64,000 bases of DNA from Xylaria sp. FL1777 (lineage: Eukaryota > Ascomycota > Sordariomycetes > Xylariales > Xylariaceae), in assembly GCA_022578965.1 (NCBI GenBank), contig MU400616.1, positions 1 through 64,000 of the forward strand. The letters run 5' to 3'. Below the pieces are notes generated by a model. That model was given only the letters and a program-made list of their open reading frames with translations. It ran no database searches and was not told the origin of the DNA. Within the stretch, counting starts at the first letter, position 1. The number at the start of each line of letters is the position of its first letter. Positions 45,437 to 57,159 of this stretch are shown in pieces. Made by a program: the position numbers and the translations under genes.

Positions 45437-47533
45437 TTACAGAGCGAAAGCCAGCACACCAGCGACAGCCATGAGGGCGGCGCTGACGCCGGTCTTCATG
45501 GCGCCGGCAGTGGGGATGGACGAGCCGGTCGGGTACGACGATGAGCCAGGGTATGTGCTGGTGGCGAGCGTAGCGTTGGATCCGGGGTAGCCACCGGCAC
45601 CAGCACCACCAGCGGGGTAGGTAGGGTAGCTGCCGGGGTAGGTGGTGACGGGGACGACGGTGGCGGTCACGACGACCTCGACGTCGCTGCTGCTGGGAGA
45701 GGAGCCACCGACGGGGTAGCCGCCAGTGGGGTAACCGCCGGCGGGATAGCTCTGGGAGGCGGAGACCTCAACGCTGCTGCTGGGGTACGACTCGCCGCCG
45801 ACAGGGTAGCTCTCGGTGGGGTAGCCGCCGGCAGGCGTGGTGGCGGAGACAGAGGAGACGTAGACGGTCGTGGGCAGCCACTTGGTCGAGGTCGTGGTGG
45901 TGGTCAACTCCTCAGAGGTACCGGGAGATCCGCCGGTCGGGTAACCACCAGTGGGGTAGCCACCAGCAGGCTTGGTCTGGGTCTCAGTCACGGGGCAGAC
46001 AGTGGTGCTGACGGGAATGACAACGGTGGTAGTTGAGCCTTGAGTTTCGTAAGTGGAGGTGGTGTAGATGGTCGAGGTGGTGTACTGGACAGGAGCAGTA
46101 GTGGTAGGGGAGCTGCTGGTCTCAGTCTCGGTCACAGGGCAAACAGTGGTGCTGATGGGGATGACCACGGTGGTTGTCTGGCCAGGAGCCGTCTCAATGC
46201 AGGTAGTGGAGTAGATGGTCGAAGTCGTGTACGAGGCGGAGGTAGTGGTAGCAGGAGAGCTGCTGCCGCTGGTGACAACGCCGGTGCTGGAGCCCGGGTA
46301 TCCGCTCGTGTTACCGCCGGCACCAGGGGTGCTGCTGGTAGCAGGGCCAGAGCTAGCGCTTGTGGAAACAGCGGTGCTGCTGTAACCGGTGGCAGGAGTG
46401 CTGCTGTAGCCAGCCCCGGGGGTGCTGCTAGTAGCAGGGCCAGTGCTGGCGCCGGTGGAAACGCCGCTGCTGTAGGACGCCGAGTAGCTGGGGTATCCAG
46501 TTGGGTAACCACTGCCCGGGGTGCTGCTGTAGCCAGCGCCGGGAGTGCTGCTGGTTGCAGGACCAGTGCTCGCGCTCGTAGCAGGAGTGCTGCTGTAACC
46601 AGTGGCAGGGGTGCTACTGTAACCGGCACCGGGAGTGCTGCTAGTAGCAGGACCAGTGCTCGCGCTCGTAGCAGGAGTGCTGCTGTAACCAGTGGCAGGG
46701 GTGCTACTGTAACCAGCACCGGGAGTGCTGCTAGTAGCAGGACCAGTGCTCGCGCTCGTAGCAGGAGTGCTGCTGTAGCTACCACCGGGGGTGCTGCTGG
46801 TAGCCGGGCCGGTGCTCGCGCTGGTGGAAATGCCGCTGCTGTAAGAGACGGAGTAGCTGGGGTAGCCAGTCGGGTAACCACTGCCAGGAGTGCTGCTATA
46901 GCCGGCACCGGGAGTGCTGCTGGTTGCGGGGCCGGTGCTGGCGCTCGTGGCGGGAGTGCTGCTGTACCCGGTAGCAGGCGTGCTGCTGGTTGCGGGACCA
47001 GTGCTGGCGCTCGTGGCGGGAGTGCTGCTGTACCCGGTGGCAGGAGTGCTGCTGTAGCCAGAACCAGGAGTGCTGCTGGTCGCGGGACCGGTGCTCACAC
47101 TCGAGTAAACACTGCTGCTGCTGCTGCTGTAGCCAGTGGCAGGGGTGCTGCTGGAGGTTCCATAGGACGAGTGATGGTGACCACCGTGACCATGGCCGCC
47201 GTGGCCACCCGGGTACGTGGTCGGGTATCCAGGCTTGGTAGTGGCCAGAGTGCTGCTGCTGACAGGGGTGCTGCTAGTGACGGCCTCTACGCTTGAGGTT
47301 GTGCTCTGAACTGGCACGGTGGTGGTGGTGCTGCTGCTAGAGGGAGTCACGCTGCCGGTCGGGCCAGCAGGAGTGGTCTCAATGCTGGTGGTGGGGTAGA
47401 CCGGGTATCCGTAGACGGGATAGTTGTTGGGGGCTCTCTCCTGGAAGCGATGGCGGCCGAGGTTGGCGGCATTGGCGGAGGCGGCGAAGAGGGCGGCGGC
47501 AGCGCCGACAGTCTGGATGAGCGAAGGGGCCAT
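45437..47533 (-). CDS. GPI-anchored, Ser/Thr-rich repeat cell wall protein
   Basis: A single exon encodes 698 residues. A signal peptide (about 1-22, ending ASANA) is followed by a mature protein dominated by Ser, Thr, Pro, Ala, Gly and Tyr. A repeat core (about 150-400) is built from SSTPATGYSSTPATSAST and TGPATSSTPG units. Two diverged C-terminal units with TSTIYSTTCIE and TTVVIPISTTVCPVTETET follow; this Thr-rich Cys motif recurs in fungal adhesin-like wall proteins. The hydrophobic C-terminus (MKTGVSAALMAVAGVLAFAL) with small residues before it is a GPI signal. Heavy O-mannosylation is expected. It could be an adhesin or a structural mannoprotein; no enzymatic domain is visible. The long ORFs on the other strand are by-products of the GC-rich repeats. 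Confidence 0.9.
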   Translation of the reverse strand: MAPSLIQTVGAAAALFAASANAANLGRHRFQERAPNNYPVYGYPVYPTTSIETTPAGPTGSVTPSSSSTTTTVPVQSTTSSVEAVTSSTPVSSSTLATTKPGYPTTYPGGHGGHGHGGHHHSSYGTSSSTPATGYSSSSSSVYSSVSTGPATSSTPGSGYSSTPATGYSSTPATSASTGPATSSTPATGYSSTPATSASTGPATSSTPGAGYSSTPGSGYPTGYPSYSVSYSSGISTSASTGPATSSTPGGSYSSTPATSASTGPATSSTPGAGYSSTPATGYSSTPATSASTGPATSSTPGAGYSSTPATGYSSTPATSASTGPATSSTPGAGYSSTPGSGYPTGYPSYSASYSSGVSTGASTGPATSSTPGAGYSSTPATGYSSTAVSTSASSGPATSSTPGAGGNTSGYPGSSTGVVTSGSSSPATTTSASYTTSTIYSTTCIETAPGQTTTVVIPISTTVCPVTETETSSSPTTTAPVQYTTSTIYTTSTYETQGSTTTVVIPVSTTVCPVTETQTKPAGGYPTGGYPTGGSPGTSEELTTTTTSTKWLPTTVYVSSVSATTPAGGYPTESYPVGGESYPSSSVEVSASQSYPAGGYPTGGYPVGGSSPSSSDVEVVVTATVVPVTTYPGSYPTYPAGGAGAGGYPGSNATLATSTYPGSSSYPTGSSIPTAGAMKTGVSAALMAVAGVLAFAL
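46581..46760 (-). repeat. 90-bp tandem repeat within the wall protein gene
   Basis: Units 46581-46670 and 46671-46760 appear to differ by a single base (CCGGCACCG versus CCAGCACCG). The next partial unit begins at 46761. Each encodes 30 residues. Near identity implies recent duplication or gene conversion, and length polymorphism is likely. Confidence 0.85.
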
Positions 47534-50500
47534 TGTTGATGATTAGATTATATAATATTGTAACGAGTGACTACGTTTGTGTGAAAAGAGTGGATGACGT
47601 GAAATACGTCGGTGAGCAGAAGTCTCAGCTCGGGGTTGACCTTGGACGATAGGAACAGCGTAAAAGAGGAAGAGAGATTCCATTCCGAGCCTCGTGGAGG
47701 GCGGCCCTTATTAAATACCAAGTGCCTCCTTTCTCGACCACTGCGCACTTACTCACACTAGCAGTAGGTATGAGTCCCCTCATCCTCCGGTGCTACCTGG
47801 CCTGCATATCCACCATTATCCACCATCCTCCTTTGGTGCTAATGCACACCGATGCCCACAGGCTACGAAGGCTGACCGGGCCTAAAGCCCTACTACCGCC
47901 ATGGCTGCCCATAGTGCGTGGATGAAGCGGTTCTCGCGCACAATGGCTGACACGAGGAGGCTAGCCAGCTGCTTCACAATTGGATCGACCCTCGTGATGC
48001 CCCCGTCGATAGTGTACGTAGCGTACGTCGTAGTGTAGCTGCAGTGCAGGCCAGCTGGACGGGACGGTGAACGGCTCGATGGAGAGAACATCGGGTCTTT
48101 GTTGACGGTCCAGCATTACATTACTGCGTATGCGTACGACCCTCTTGGCAGGCTACCCGTCCTGGTAGCCGGGGTTGGGGCTGCCCTGGTCGAGAGGACT
48201 ACCAACCAGGTAAGAAGTTCCGAGAAAAAGGGGCGCAGGAGATGAGAAGCTGCCCTGGGACGGGAAATGATCGGCTCACCCTTGGCCATGAAAAACCTGC
48301 TGCATACTGACGCCACAGCCGGCAAGTAAAGCGAAACCGATCGTTGTTTTCTCTGCTCCATGTAATAAAAAAACGTGGCGAGGATGAAGTTGGCCTTGGT
48401 GCCTTTATCCGTACATATAAATCAATCTCTCTATTATAAGAATAAGCGGCTCTTGTGTACTTCACTGCAGAAAGCACTCTCGGTGCTAACCACCAAACTC
48501 CCGAGCGGTAACATTGCTCGACACGGACACAATGATCCCGCCACATCACCTCATCTGCTACAGCACCTATTGCGTATACGACAATGCTCCTCTGTAGCCG
48601 CTGTGGTGTACACTATGCCTACAGTAGCGTAGGTAGGTAGTGCAGTGGTACTGTAGGTGGTATACGCCGTACACAGCACACATACACTACGTAGTGCATG
48701 CGCTAATGCAGGTACATCTGTCATGAGCTGGCTTCCCCTGGCAAGACAACCCTGTTAGTCGAGAACTGTACTCAGCTTCTCATTTCGGAATGGACGCCAC
48801 ACGTACTGCCTATGCCACTAAAAAATAATAACAACAACCCAACGGTCAACTAAACTCTCTTACTAAAATTCAGGAGTCGTAACCTCCTCTAGTCTACACT
48901 ACCATGTATACGGAGTACTATCGACCGACCTAGTCTCTCGAGGGTAATAAACAGTTATGCATATTTCCAGAGATCTTGTTCCAAGCTATTTCTCCTCTTT
49001 TTAGAAGCTAAACTATTCTATATACTGTATAGTGCACACTACTCAAACAGGTAGTAATTAAAACCTACGAGGAATACGATACAGTACCCCATACTGTCTT
49101 CGTAATTCACGAGGCCAATCAAAACACGTCTTCTATCCGAGTCTCTCCAGTGAATATATAATTATACCCCCTTTGATCGGTCTCTCCCACGTTGTGGGAA
49201 TATGGGCCAGGGCTGAAGTCTAGAACAGATCCACACTGAAACTCAGTATTTCTGACGCACAGCCGTCCCTACGTAGCACTATGAAAGAAAATGTGCCATC
49301 CAAAGGATTGCTGACAGCATTACAATACGCCTATAGGCTATATATATGTACCGTGGTGTAAGTACATTGCATGCTGTACCGAGTGTAAGCTGGCTGTTTC
49401 CAGAATCATGGTAGGACTAGATATACCGATCCAAATCCCGAAACTACGCAACATCGTAACGGTTGATTGTCTCAAATTGTGAGGGTTTTTTTTTTCCAAT
49501 ATTATGTAACTATTTTTAAATTAAAAAAAAATAAAAAGAACATTGAACTGTCTCATCTTGGGTTACAATGCCTACCTACTTAGAACTTAGTGTCACTGAA
49601 AACTAACAGTCCCTAGAATGTCTGGGAAAATCAAACACCGTTCATACACAGAGCATAGGGCTGAATAATCATCTTGGCAAGGCGGTCAACGCTTCGCGTG
49701 AACCGTTGGAAATAACCAGCCTTCGGGCAGGGGTATCTAACAACGCATAAAATTGATCTTTAATTTCGAACCCATGAGGATGAATAACCCTACAACCAGG
49801 CAGCAATATCAGCGCACACTAGAAATCGAGCATGTTAGGTACGGCTGGCCATGACATAAGTACATGCTTATCCACCACCCATCCCTTGTCATTCATTCCA
49901 CAATAACTGGAAGTCCTCGCTCGCCTTTCTCGTAGGTTATGGTGGAATATATGATGTAAGCATGCAACCGAAGCATCCGAGAAACGCCTCTCAGAAAACA
50001 AGCTATAGCCTATTCGCACATTAGTAGGATATAAGAGCCCCTCAATACCCGCCTGGCTAGGGACGGTTCGTTTGTCCCAGAAAATCGATCGAGACGACTG
50101 AGTAATGTGCAAGAAGAAAACAAATGTACCAAGTGCGGGCTTTTTAGCAACCCCGAGCCCGGCAATTCCCTGTGGCGTCAAACCGGTATTACGCTGCTGG
50201 AGAGACGAAGTGCAGCTTGTCGCGATATTGCACTCGGGTAGCACGACCGTTAGTTAGCTGACGAGCTGGGTGCGAATTAATAATAGCTGGAGTTGGAGTT
50301 GTACGTAGAGTACCTACTGCGTATCTAGAGTATGCATATTCCTAGTCGGAATATTTCAGTTACACGTGTACGCAGGTAAGAAAAAAGAGGCACAACAGTG
50401 GGGAGACCATGTGCGTCATCCATTCCTGATGCCAGGTTTGATTTCATTGGAGAGATCCAAGATAAGCCAGCCGATCGACCAAACTACTGAGTAAGTAAGT

Positions 50501-51290
50501 GTCCGACATCCGGGATATATGCCGTTAGTGTTTCTAGACTATCTCGTATTCTTAGGACGTCGATCCCTGTGTTGTGGTCAAGATCTACACAGCCGATAGG
50601 CGTTGGGAATAGACGGCCGAGAGCAGATATGCTCTGATCGATTTGTATTCTCCGATTCTACTCGTGACTCCAGTGACCGTGATATCCATTATGACATAGT
50701 CATCTTTTCTTTGACACGAATCTATGCGAGTAGCCGGAACCCCTCGCAATCTGACTCCCCTCCCTCCGTTATGAGTAAATTCTGCTTCTCCGGCGTGCTG
50801 CAATGTAGTTTCAAGTCTACCATCTATCTACCCATTGCTAATTCTCAATGGCATTCACACTCATCGTATCCTTGGCCACTATGTCGATGATGGGTTAGTG
50901 ATACAGTAGGTATTTTTGTTGCTGCTCTATTCTGCTGGGAGTCATTGCGAGCATTATTCACACTCCTCGTCCTTCCCACGACACAGCGGCAATCCCTTGG
51001 TACGACTTTGCTTGAGGGTATGATAATAATACCGAAATATACTCTCCGTCGTTATGACTGGGGTGCGTGGTCTCCTCATCATTCCATGTACCGGCCCTCC
51101 ATTCGTTTCGAAGACGAGCATATTGCGGAATCTAAACCAATACCAAGGATAACGTTATTGCATTATACCCACAATACATCTGAGCACATCGAAAGCTCCA
51201 GGATACCATGTTTTACGCGATTCAGCGGAAAATATAAGTTGCTGCCGGTGACGCAGCCAAGACCGAAAATCATTCGATACTGGTTGTAGA
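47534..51290. other. 3.8 kb gene-free region
   Basis: The first part holds the promoter of the wall-protein gene. The remainder is unique intergenic DNA with short ORFs, including a 141-codon one at 49819-50244 (-), that show no recognised motif. A TTTTTTTTTCC run and A runs lie at 49486-49540. I see no supported gene. Confidence 0.4.
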
Positions 51291-52023
51291 TTAATCGATC
51301 ACCAGGGTTGCTCTTTCCTTTCGACGCTCTTCAAGGGTCCTCTTACGTCGTTTCCGCACGCGCAGGAAGACAAAGACCGAGATTCCGACTACCAGCGGCA
51401 CAACTAGGCCCGCAGCGATAGCAGTACTGCTATTAGGACGCCCATCCGAGTGAGATGAGTTTTCTGACTCTGGGGGGTCACTCGCAGTTCCATTTATCGT
51501 CTGTTGGTATGTTATTAGTCCAACAAAGATCAGTGATGAGAAGTGGCAACCATACAGTTTGCCAACCGCCACTATCGTCTCCATCTCCCTCTTCCGGCAG
51601 TATGGCGAAAGGAGTTGACGAGGCTATAACGAGCTCCGATGTTGTATCTCCTACTTGCGGCTGACACAGAATTTGAAGGTCGTACGTCGCAGTTGAGAGG
51701 AAAGGAAGAGGAGAGGGTAAGCCTCTCCACAGGAATGAGTTATCGGTCAATCCAGCTGTGCTGTTGTCAATGACGCGCGAGCCCTCGTCGGCAATGCCTG
51801 ACTCACTCGAAATATCCGTCTCAAACGTGTTCACTTTATGATCGCTTGTTATATTCAAGGCTCGCACATGAATAACAAGAGGGTAATCTGTCGCATTCAC
51901 ACGATCCCATTCCAATAATAGGTCAGTATTTCGCCTGATATCGCTGAAACTATTGTGAAAAGACGCGGTGGCACACCCCCCTAGATCAACTAGCATGAGA
52001 AGATATACCGTCTTTGTCCTCAT
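51291..52023 (-). CDS. type I single-pass membrane protein, function unknown
   Basis: Exons 52023-51556 and 51500-51291 (55-nt intron, phase 0) give 225 residues. A signal peptide (about 1-21) leads to an extracellular domain of about 155 residues with several Asn-X-Ser/Thr sites, some Cys, and a pattern like a small beta-sandwich (WDRVNATDYPLVIHVRALN). A Ser/Asn-rich stalk precedes a membrane segment (about 182-203, IAAGLVVPLVVGISVFVFL), then a basic cytosolic tail (RVRKRRKR). The layout matches many fungal surface proteins of the Mid2/WSC-like shape, but no named domain was recognised, so the function is open. Confidence 0.75.
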
Positions 52024-55000
52024 TATTCACTCATGCATAGGTTGATGCTGGGGTGGGCGTGTAGTCCGATCATGTCAATCCTCAGATCGAAGGCAGGGTC
52101 GATTGACAAAAGAAGAAGTGCTGTATTCAACGTGTTAATTAACCAAGAGAGAGAGAGTCTTTTGTCCGGTTAACAGCAACTGGATGGTGGACTATACATA
52201 TATTGCATCAGTATCCATACCTGAAAACCCGAGGCAACCACCGCAGACCAGGACCCTCTACGGGTGGCATTTCTATTCAATTAATAAGCCTGAGTCGGAC
52301 TTGTAATGTTCTCATACCCAGAATGGGCTGCCTTTTTGTCTCACCGGGTGTTCGGCTCGCTTGTCTGGATAAAGTGAAGGCAATATCGTCAACCAATAAC
52401 GGAGTACAATAGTTATTAACCGCAAGCAGTTGTGGACTCCACATCATCTGTAGTTATGCTGCCTCGATTTCTATTGAAAGTGAAGAGACGTTATTTCTCT
52501 CGTGTGTAAAGAAACATAGCGTTGGTTTCAATCAGGGTTACTAAACATATGAATTAAGAAACACCTTTTTATCAAAGACGCTTTTAATTCAAGTATTATT
52601 ACTTTCTTGAGATTGATTCTTAAAATGATCTCGATATAGCCTCGAGGACTTTAGTTTATGATAATATGTATCATATACCCAAACAATAGCCGCTACAATT
52701 TTGGGTCATGAGCCTACACTTCTAAGACAGAATGACATGTATAGCTGAGAGCTAGGCTCCAAAGCAGGTAAAATCTTGCATGCAAAAATATCAAGGGCAT
52801 GCCAATAATTGACTGTTTCCCGGAATTTATACCCGGATGGGATCAAGGAGGTATGTGGTAAGGATGCGTTGTTGAGTAAAGAGCCTAGAACTACATGCTT
52901 ACCGGGTCTCTGCTATATTATACGAAATCTTCTCTTTAATATCTCACTTTCATGGCCGTTTGGCAGTTCTTGAGATATTCCACAGTACGAAAGTGGCTGC
53001 TAATGAGCCATCTCGCATATTTTTCACACGAAAATGTGCTTGCGCAGTGCATCGATACTAGGAGACAGTCCTCGATTGATATGCCCTATTTTTAGCTATA
53101 AGCTTCTCTTCTTTCTTAATGTTTTTTCTCTGAGACTCTACTCCTACAACTGTTTTACTTTTGCGTCTTTCGAATTCCAAAAACTGTCGTGTTAAGTGAT
53201 TTTACGCTGCTAATGTCTTAGATATACAAATTAATTCACAGGATAGATAAGAGGTAAAGGTTACTTATGTATTATTATTTATGATTTAAAATATTCAAAT
53301 TCTGGGCAACAAAATTACGATGTCTTCTAGTGTTTAGTTTGCTAATTAGCCAAGAGGACTCCTGTCTCGGTAAACTACATAAACAACTAAGGTTTTATAC
53401 AAAGACGGCTTTTAAATGGAGGTGCACGGCTCAGATCAATGCTGTTGTGATACTTATGCCTAAGGGAGGGCATTTAGAGGATCATCAGGCATTTCTCGTG
53501 AAGCCATGCTATCAGTGGTCTACACCCAGCATGAGATGCAGGTGGTTTCGCAAGGAAAGCAGTCTTATTCACGTTGTTTTTATTTATTTTCAAAAAGCCC
53601 CCGTGGAAATAGTTGAGTGCTGGGTTAAATACTATGAATAGATTGTCTTGCCGACTCCTAGCTACCATCCTACAAAGGTTACCGCTATCGATATTGCATC
53701 CTCCCAATATTTCTTCAACTTTGACAGCGACGATTTGGCTAACCATGATTATGAGGAGGTTATCCCGGAAAAGCCATGGGCAGTAGACGACCTCTCTCAC
53801 AATAGAAACGGTGTCATTACATTACAACGCAATAGAAGCAATGACGTGTAACAAGGGCTTGCTGTGAGGGCTTGTAACTGAGAACTTGACTCTATTCGGA
53901 TTAAAATGATCTATTATGGCTACTAAGGTCCTATCCGGGCTTGCACCGGGCTTAGTGACTGTTCTTGAATCTATATACAATTGGTTCGATCTTCTTAACG
54001 TCTGAGGTCCGTTAACATGTCTCGGATAAGTAAGGGCTGAATAACTTCACTTCTGAATACGAGAGACAGTCTCAATAAATCTCAGTTTAGCGTAGTACGG
54101 TCCGGGTGTCTTACCGAACCACGCATTTGAGAATCGTACAAGGTGTTCAGCGCATTCAGCGCGTGTAACAGTAGGACAAACTCGGCAAACTCCCCTCCCG
54201 TGTCGTTGATGGGATCGTCATGTATGTAAATGAGCAGCTTCGTGCATCCATCGACGATGCGTACTATGTCACAATTGCCATGTTGAAGAAACCTGCTGAC
54301 GAATTTTTCTGTACTGTGAACGTTGAGTTCATTAGCATCTATTAGTTATACCAGTGGATAACAAGGAAGACCACAACGCGTACACTAGTAGGGAATTTAT
54401 ATAGAGCAATAAATTTACCTATCTTCAACCGCCGGCTTCATTGGAGCAGAAAAGTCATAGTATAAATCGTCACTATATATGTACCTAACCACCTTTCATA
54501 ATGTAACTACGGGCCTATTGCAAATCCATTTGGCAACAGTACATTGGGAGAAAAAGAAAAAAAAACAAAAACAGCAGCACTATGAACCCGGCACTTTCGG
54601 CGATAGCTCGAACCCCACGGGGAAGACGGCAAGATCCGTAAGCTTCCAGATACATATAGCTTACAAACCGTGCTCACGCGCTCGGGATGCTGGATACCCG
54701 TCCTGACGCTCGAAACCGCAAACTTCATTGGCCTACGTACCTAGAGTCACACATCAGAATTTTTTTTTCATGCGTCTGGTCTGACTAATATTTTCGCCCA
54801 ATGCCGAAGGCTGCAGCGGCCCTCGGGCTTCATTTAAAGTTGCCATTGTGGTGATGCTTGTGCAATATTACCACGGCTACCGATTAGACCCTGCTCTTTT
54901 ACCTCGTCATCCTTTAGGGTGAGCACAGAGTCTGAATATGCTTATCATGTTGTGATCCGAGAAGCATTGTGGGTTTTCAACCCACACTCTATAATTATTT

Positions 55001-55913
55001 GAAACTTACCTCTGAGTGATTGCCTCACTATAGGTAATAGGTAGTTAACTAAAACGCACAGCGTAGTCGTGCGGCTGTAGGAAGGTTAGCTCAATACCGT
55101 GAGTATTTTACGGCTTCCTCACGAACAACTCTACTCATAAATATCCTAACCCTTCCCTAGTATAGATAGTTAATTTGCAAGAGGGGATCGTGGGCCGTTA
55201 AGGTTGTGCTGAGCTGACTTAGTTATTTACCACATGGTAGAGAAATGAAACCTACTATAATAGGTTACCTAATTAAAGTACAAATGCCCGATAGCATAGG
55301 TATAAGTAAATAAATTTAGTACTCTGTGATGAAGTCTTTTCAAGTAGTTACGTTTTTACTGCAGTGCGGGATGACAAGATGGATAGCCACGATGTGGCTG
55401 TAATGGATAGTCTTATGTCAAGATGTGGCTTGATGAAGTTTCGATGAATAGGGTAAGTAGGAAATTATGGCGCAATACCTGCTTAGGTATAGATGCCGTC
55501 ACAAGAGCCTGTCATTTGACCCGGCACTCGCCCAAATAGAGTGTGGTGATGATCCAACAAGCAAAACATATGATTCTACTTTAGTAGGTAATACTAATGA
55601 ACACCAATGGATTATGCTGGACTATTCCTGACCATCTCTTCCCGTCTCTTCCGCGCCTTCAGCCAGCACACCCGATGCGGGGTTGGTGCGCTTCAATTCC
55701 CTCAGCAACCCTTTGCTTTTCTTTCTTTCTCTCTCTTTCTCTCTCTTTTTGTTTTTCTTTTCTTTCTTCTTCTTTTTATCCCAACCTCATCCTCTAATCT
55801 GGATCACGTGTGAACTTTTTCGCGTGGTTACGATCCATGGACTGGCGACGGATTGATTTATGTGACAATTCGATAAACAGGTCTACGCTAGTCGCCACCG
55901 AGTCAGTTAGATC
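52024..55913. other. 3.9 kb gene-poor region, AT-rich in part
   Basis: The part from about 52440 to 53320 is AT-rich. ORFs at 53330-53850 look like random open frames without motifs. From 55711 to 55780 a long CT-rich tract precedes the Yippee gene by about 130 bp. I found no supported gene. Confidence 0.4.
55711..55780 (+). promoter_or_regulatory. pyrimidine-rich core promoter tract of the Yippee gene
   Basis: A 70-bp run of C and T lies 134-203 bp before the ATG. CT-rich tracts near transcription starts are common in filamentous ascomycete promoters, so this probably marks the core promoter. Position and composition are seen; the role is inferred. Confidence 0.5.
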
Positions 55914-56768
55914 ATGTTGGCTATGATGCTAACGGACGTGGCTCTGCCACCGCCGCCGCCCGAGGCTGCTGGGACTCCCCCGCCGAGGTTCCCGACTTAC
56001 TTGCTGCCAAGCTTGTCACGGCCGTTTCGCCGACGTCGCCGCATCTCGTCATCTAGTAATGCTGTTCCTGCCCACAGTGATGTTCCGTCCTTGAGCAACT
56101 CTCCCACAGACTCTGTACTGTCGAGCCCGATGGATGGCCCGTCTGTTTCCTCTTCCCCCTCCTGGCTGTCCCATGTAAAAACCGGCCTTCGCAGGCCCTC
56201 CGCTGAACAGCATGATACCCCTAGGCTCACTAGGACTCAACCTGACACGATTCGGTGCTCCACATGCGGAACCGACTTTGCTTTCTACTCGCAGATCGTG
56301 AGTAAAGGGTTTACCGGCCGTTATGGCCGCGCGTATCTGATCTCACCCCCGGGCAACCCTCCTCAGAAATCCGGGGCCGACTTGATGAATATCAAGGTCG
56401 GGAAGCCAGAGCCGCGCATGCTGGTCACGGGGGCGCACATCGTTGCTGACATTCAATGCGCCACGTGCCGTGCCAAGATTGGCTGGAAGTATATTGATGC
56501 AAAGGAAGAGTCCCAGAAATATAAAATCGGCAAGTTTATTCTTGAGACTCAGAGAACCGTCGACTATGCAAGCTGGGAAGACGCCATGACCGATGAAACG
56601 CCTGAGCTGGAGTTCGAGCAGAACGGCACTTGTGATGGCGACGATGCGGACCCTGTTGTGTTTGACTCAGATGACTCAGATGATTGCGAGGACCTCTTTG
56701 CGGGGGTCTGGGATGTCGAAAGCGCCGCAATGAGACGCAAACTGAAGCGCAAGCGACGATCCAAGTAG
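55914..56768 (+). CDS. Yippee-domain zinc-binding protein
   Basis: A single exon encodes 284 residues. A Pro/Ser-rich, probably disordered N-terminus (about 1-110) precedes a Yippee fold (about 112-215) with two CxxC zinc pairs, Cys115/Cys118 (RCSTCGTDFAF) and Cys182/Cys185 (QCATCRAKIGWKYI). The block ends in QKYKIGKFILE, typical of the family. Yippee shares its beta-tent fold with Mis18 and cereblon; in fungi, related proteins link to vacuolar import and degradation of enzymes, but this one's role is not established. An acidic stretch (DSDDSDDCEDLF) and a basic C-terminus (RRKLKRKRRSK, a possible nuclear signal) follow. An in-frame ATG four codons in (55926) is an alternative start. Confidence 0.9.
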   Translation: MLAMMLTDVALPPPPPEAAGTPPPRFPTYLLPSLSRPFRRRRRISSSSNAVPAHSDVPSLSNSPTDSVLSSPMDGPSVSSSPSWLSHVKTGLRRPSAEQHDTPRLTRTQPDTIRCSTCGTDFAFYSQIVSKGFTGRYGRAYLISPPGNPPQKSGADLMNIKVGKPEPRMLVTGAHIVADIQCATCRAKIGWKYIDAKEESQKYKIGKFILETQRTVDYASWEDAMTDETPELEFEQNGTCDGDDADPVVFDSDDSDDCEDLFAGVWDVESAAMRRKLKRKRRSK

Positions 56769-57159
56769 CGCTTTGATTGATTTCACCATTCGTTTTGTCC
56801 TAGGCGTATTGAGGTGCTTTTATGCGTGCGTGATACACTGAATGAGGATGGTTCCGAGGTTTGGCTGACTAGAATTAAACATCATCAATGTTGGAGATAC
56901 CCTGCTCACGGTCATTGGAGGCTAGTCAACGGAGTTATAGGTTATTGCTTGTTCATCAATTGCATATATGTCGAATTGGATGCGCGAGCTCTTCGCATGC
57001 CATGATCACCTCTATCTACGGGTATTCTTTACTTCTATATGTCTAATGATAATCTCTCATTGCACGGTGCACTTTTCGGAGTGAGACGGGTCGGCCCTAT
57101 GGACTGAACTTGAAGTTGTCTCGTGAGCGCCACCTCTCGCGATGGTCACTGAAGTAAGC
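56769..57159. other. convergent intergenic region
   Basis: This 391 bp lies between the stop codons of the Yippee (+) and DTD (-) genes. It holds only the two 3' UTRs as far as can be seen. Confidence 0.45.

Noticed and set aside
46040..47296. 418-codon ORF on the + strand, opposite the wall protein gene
   Set aside because: It is a Gly/Ser/Arg/Ala-rich frame produced by the GC-rich tandem repeats; it has no signal or domain, while the minus-strand protein has a signal peptide and GPI signal.
49819..50244. 141-codon ORF on the minus strand
   Set aside because: No recognised domain and no matching exon structure; kept as unsupported.
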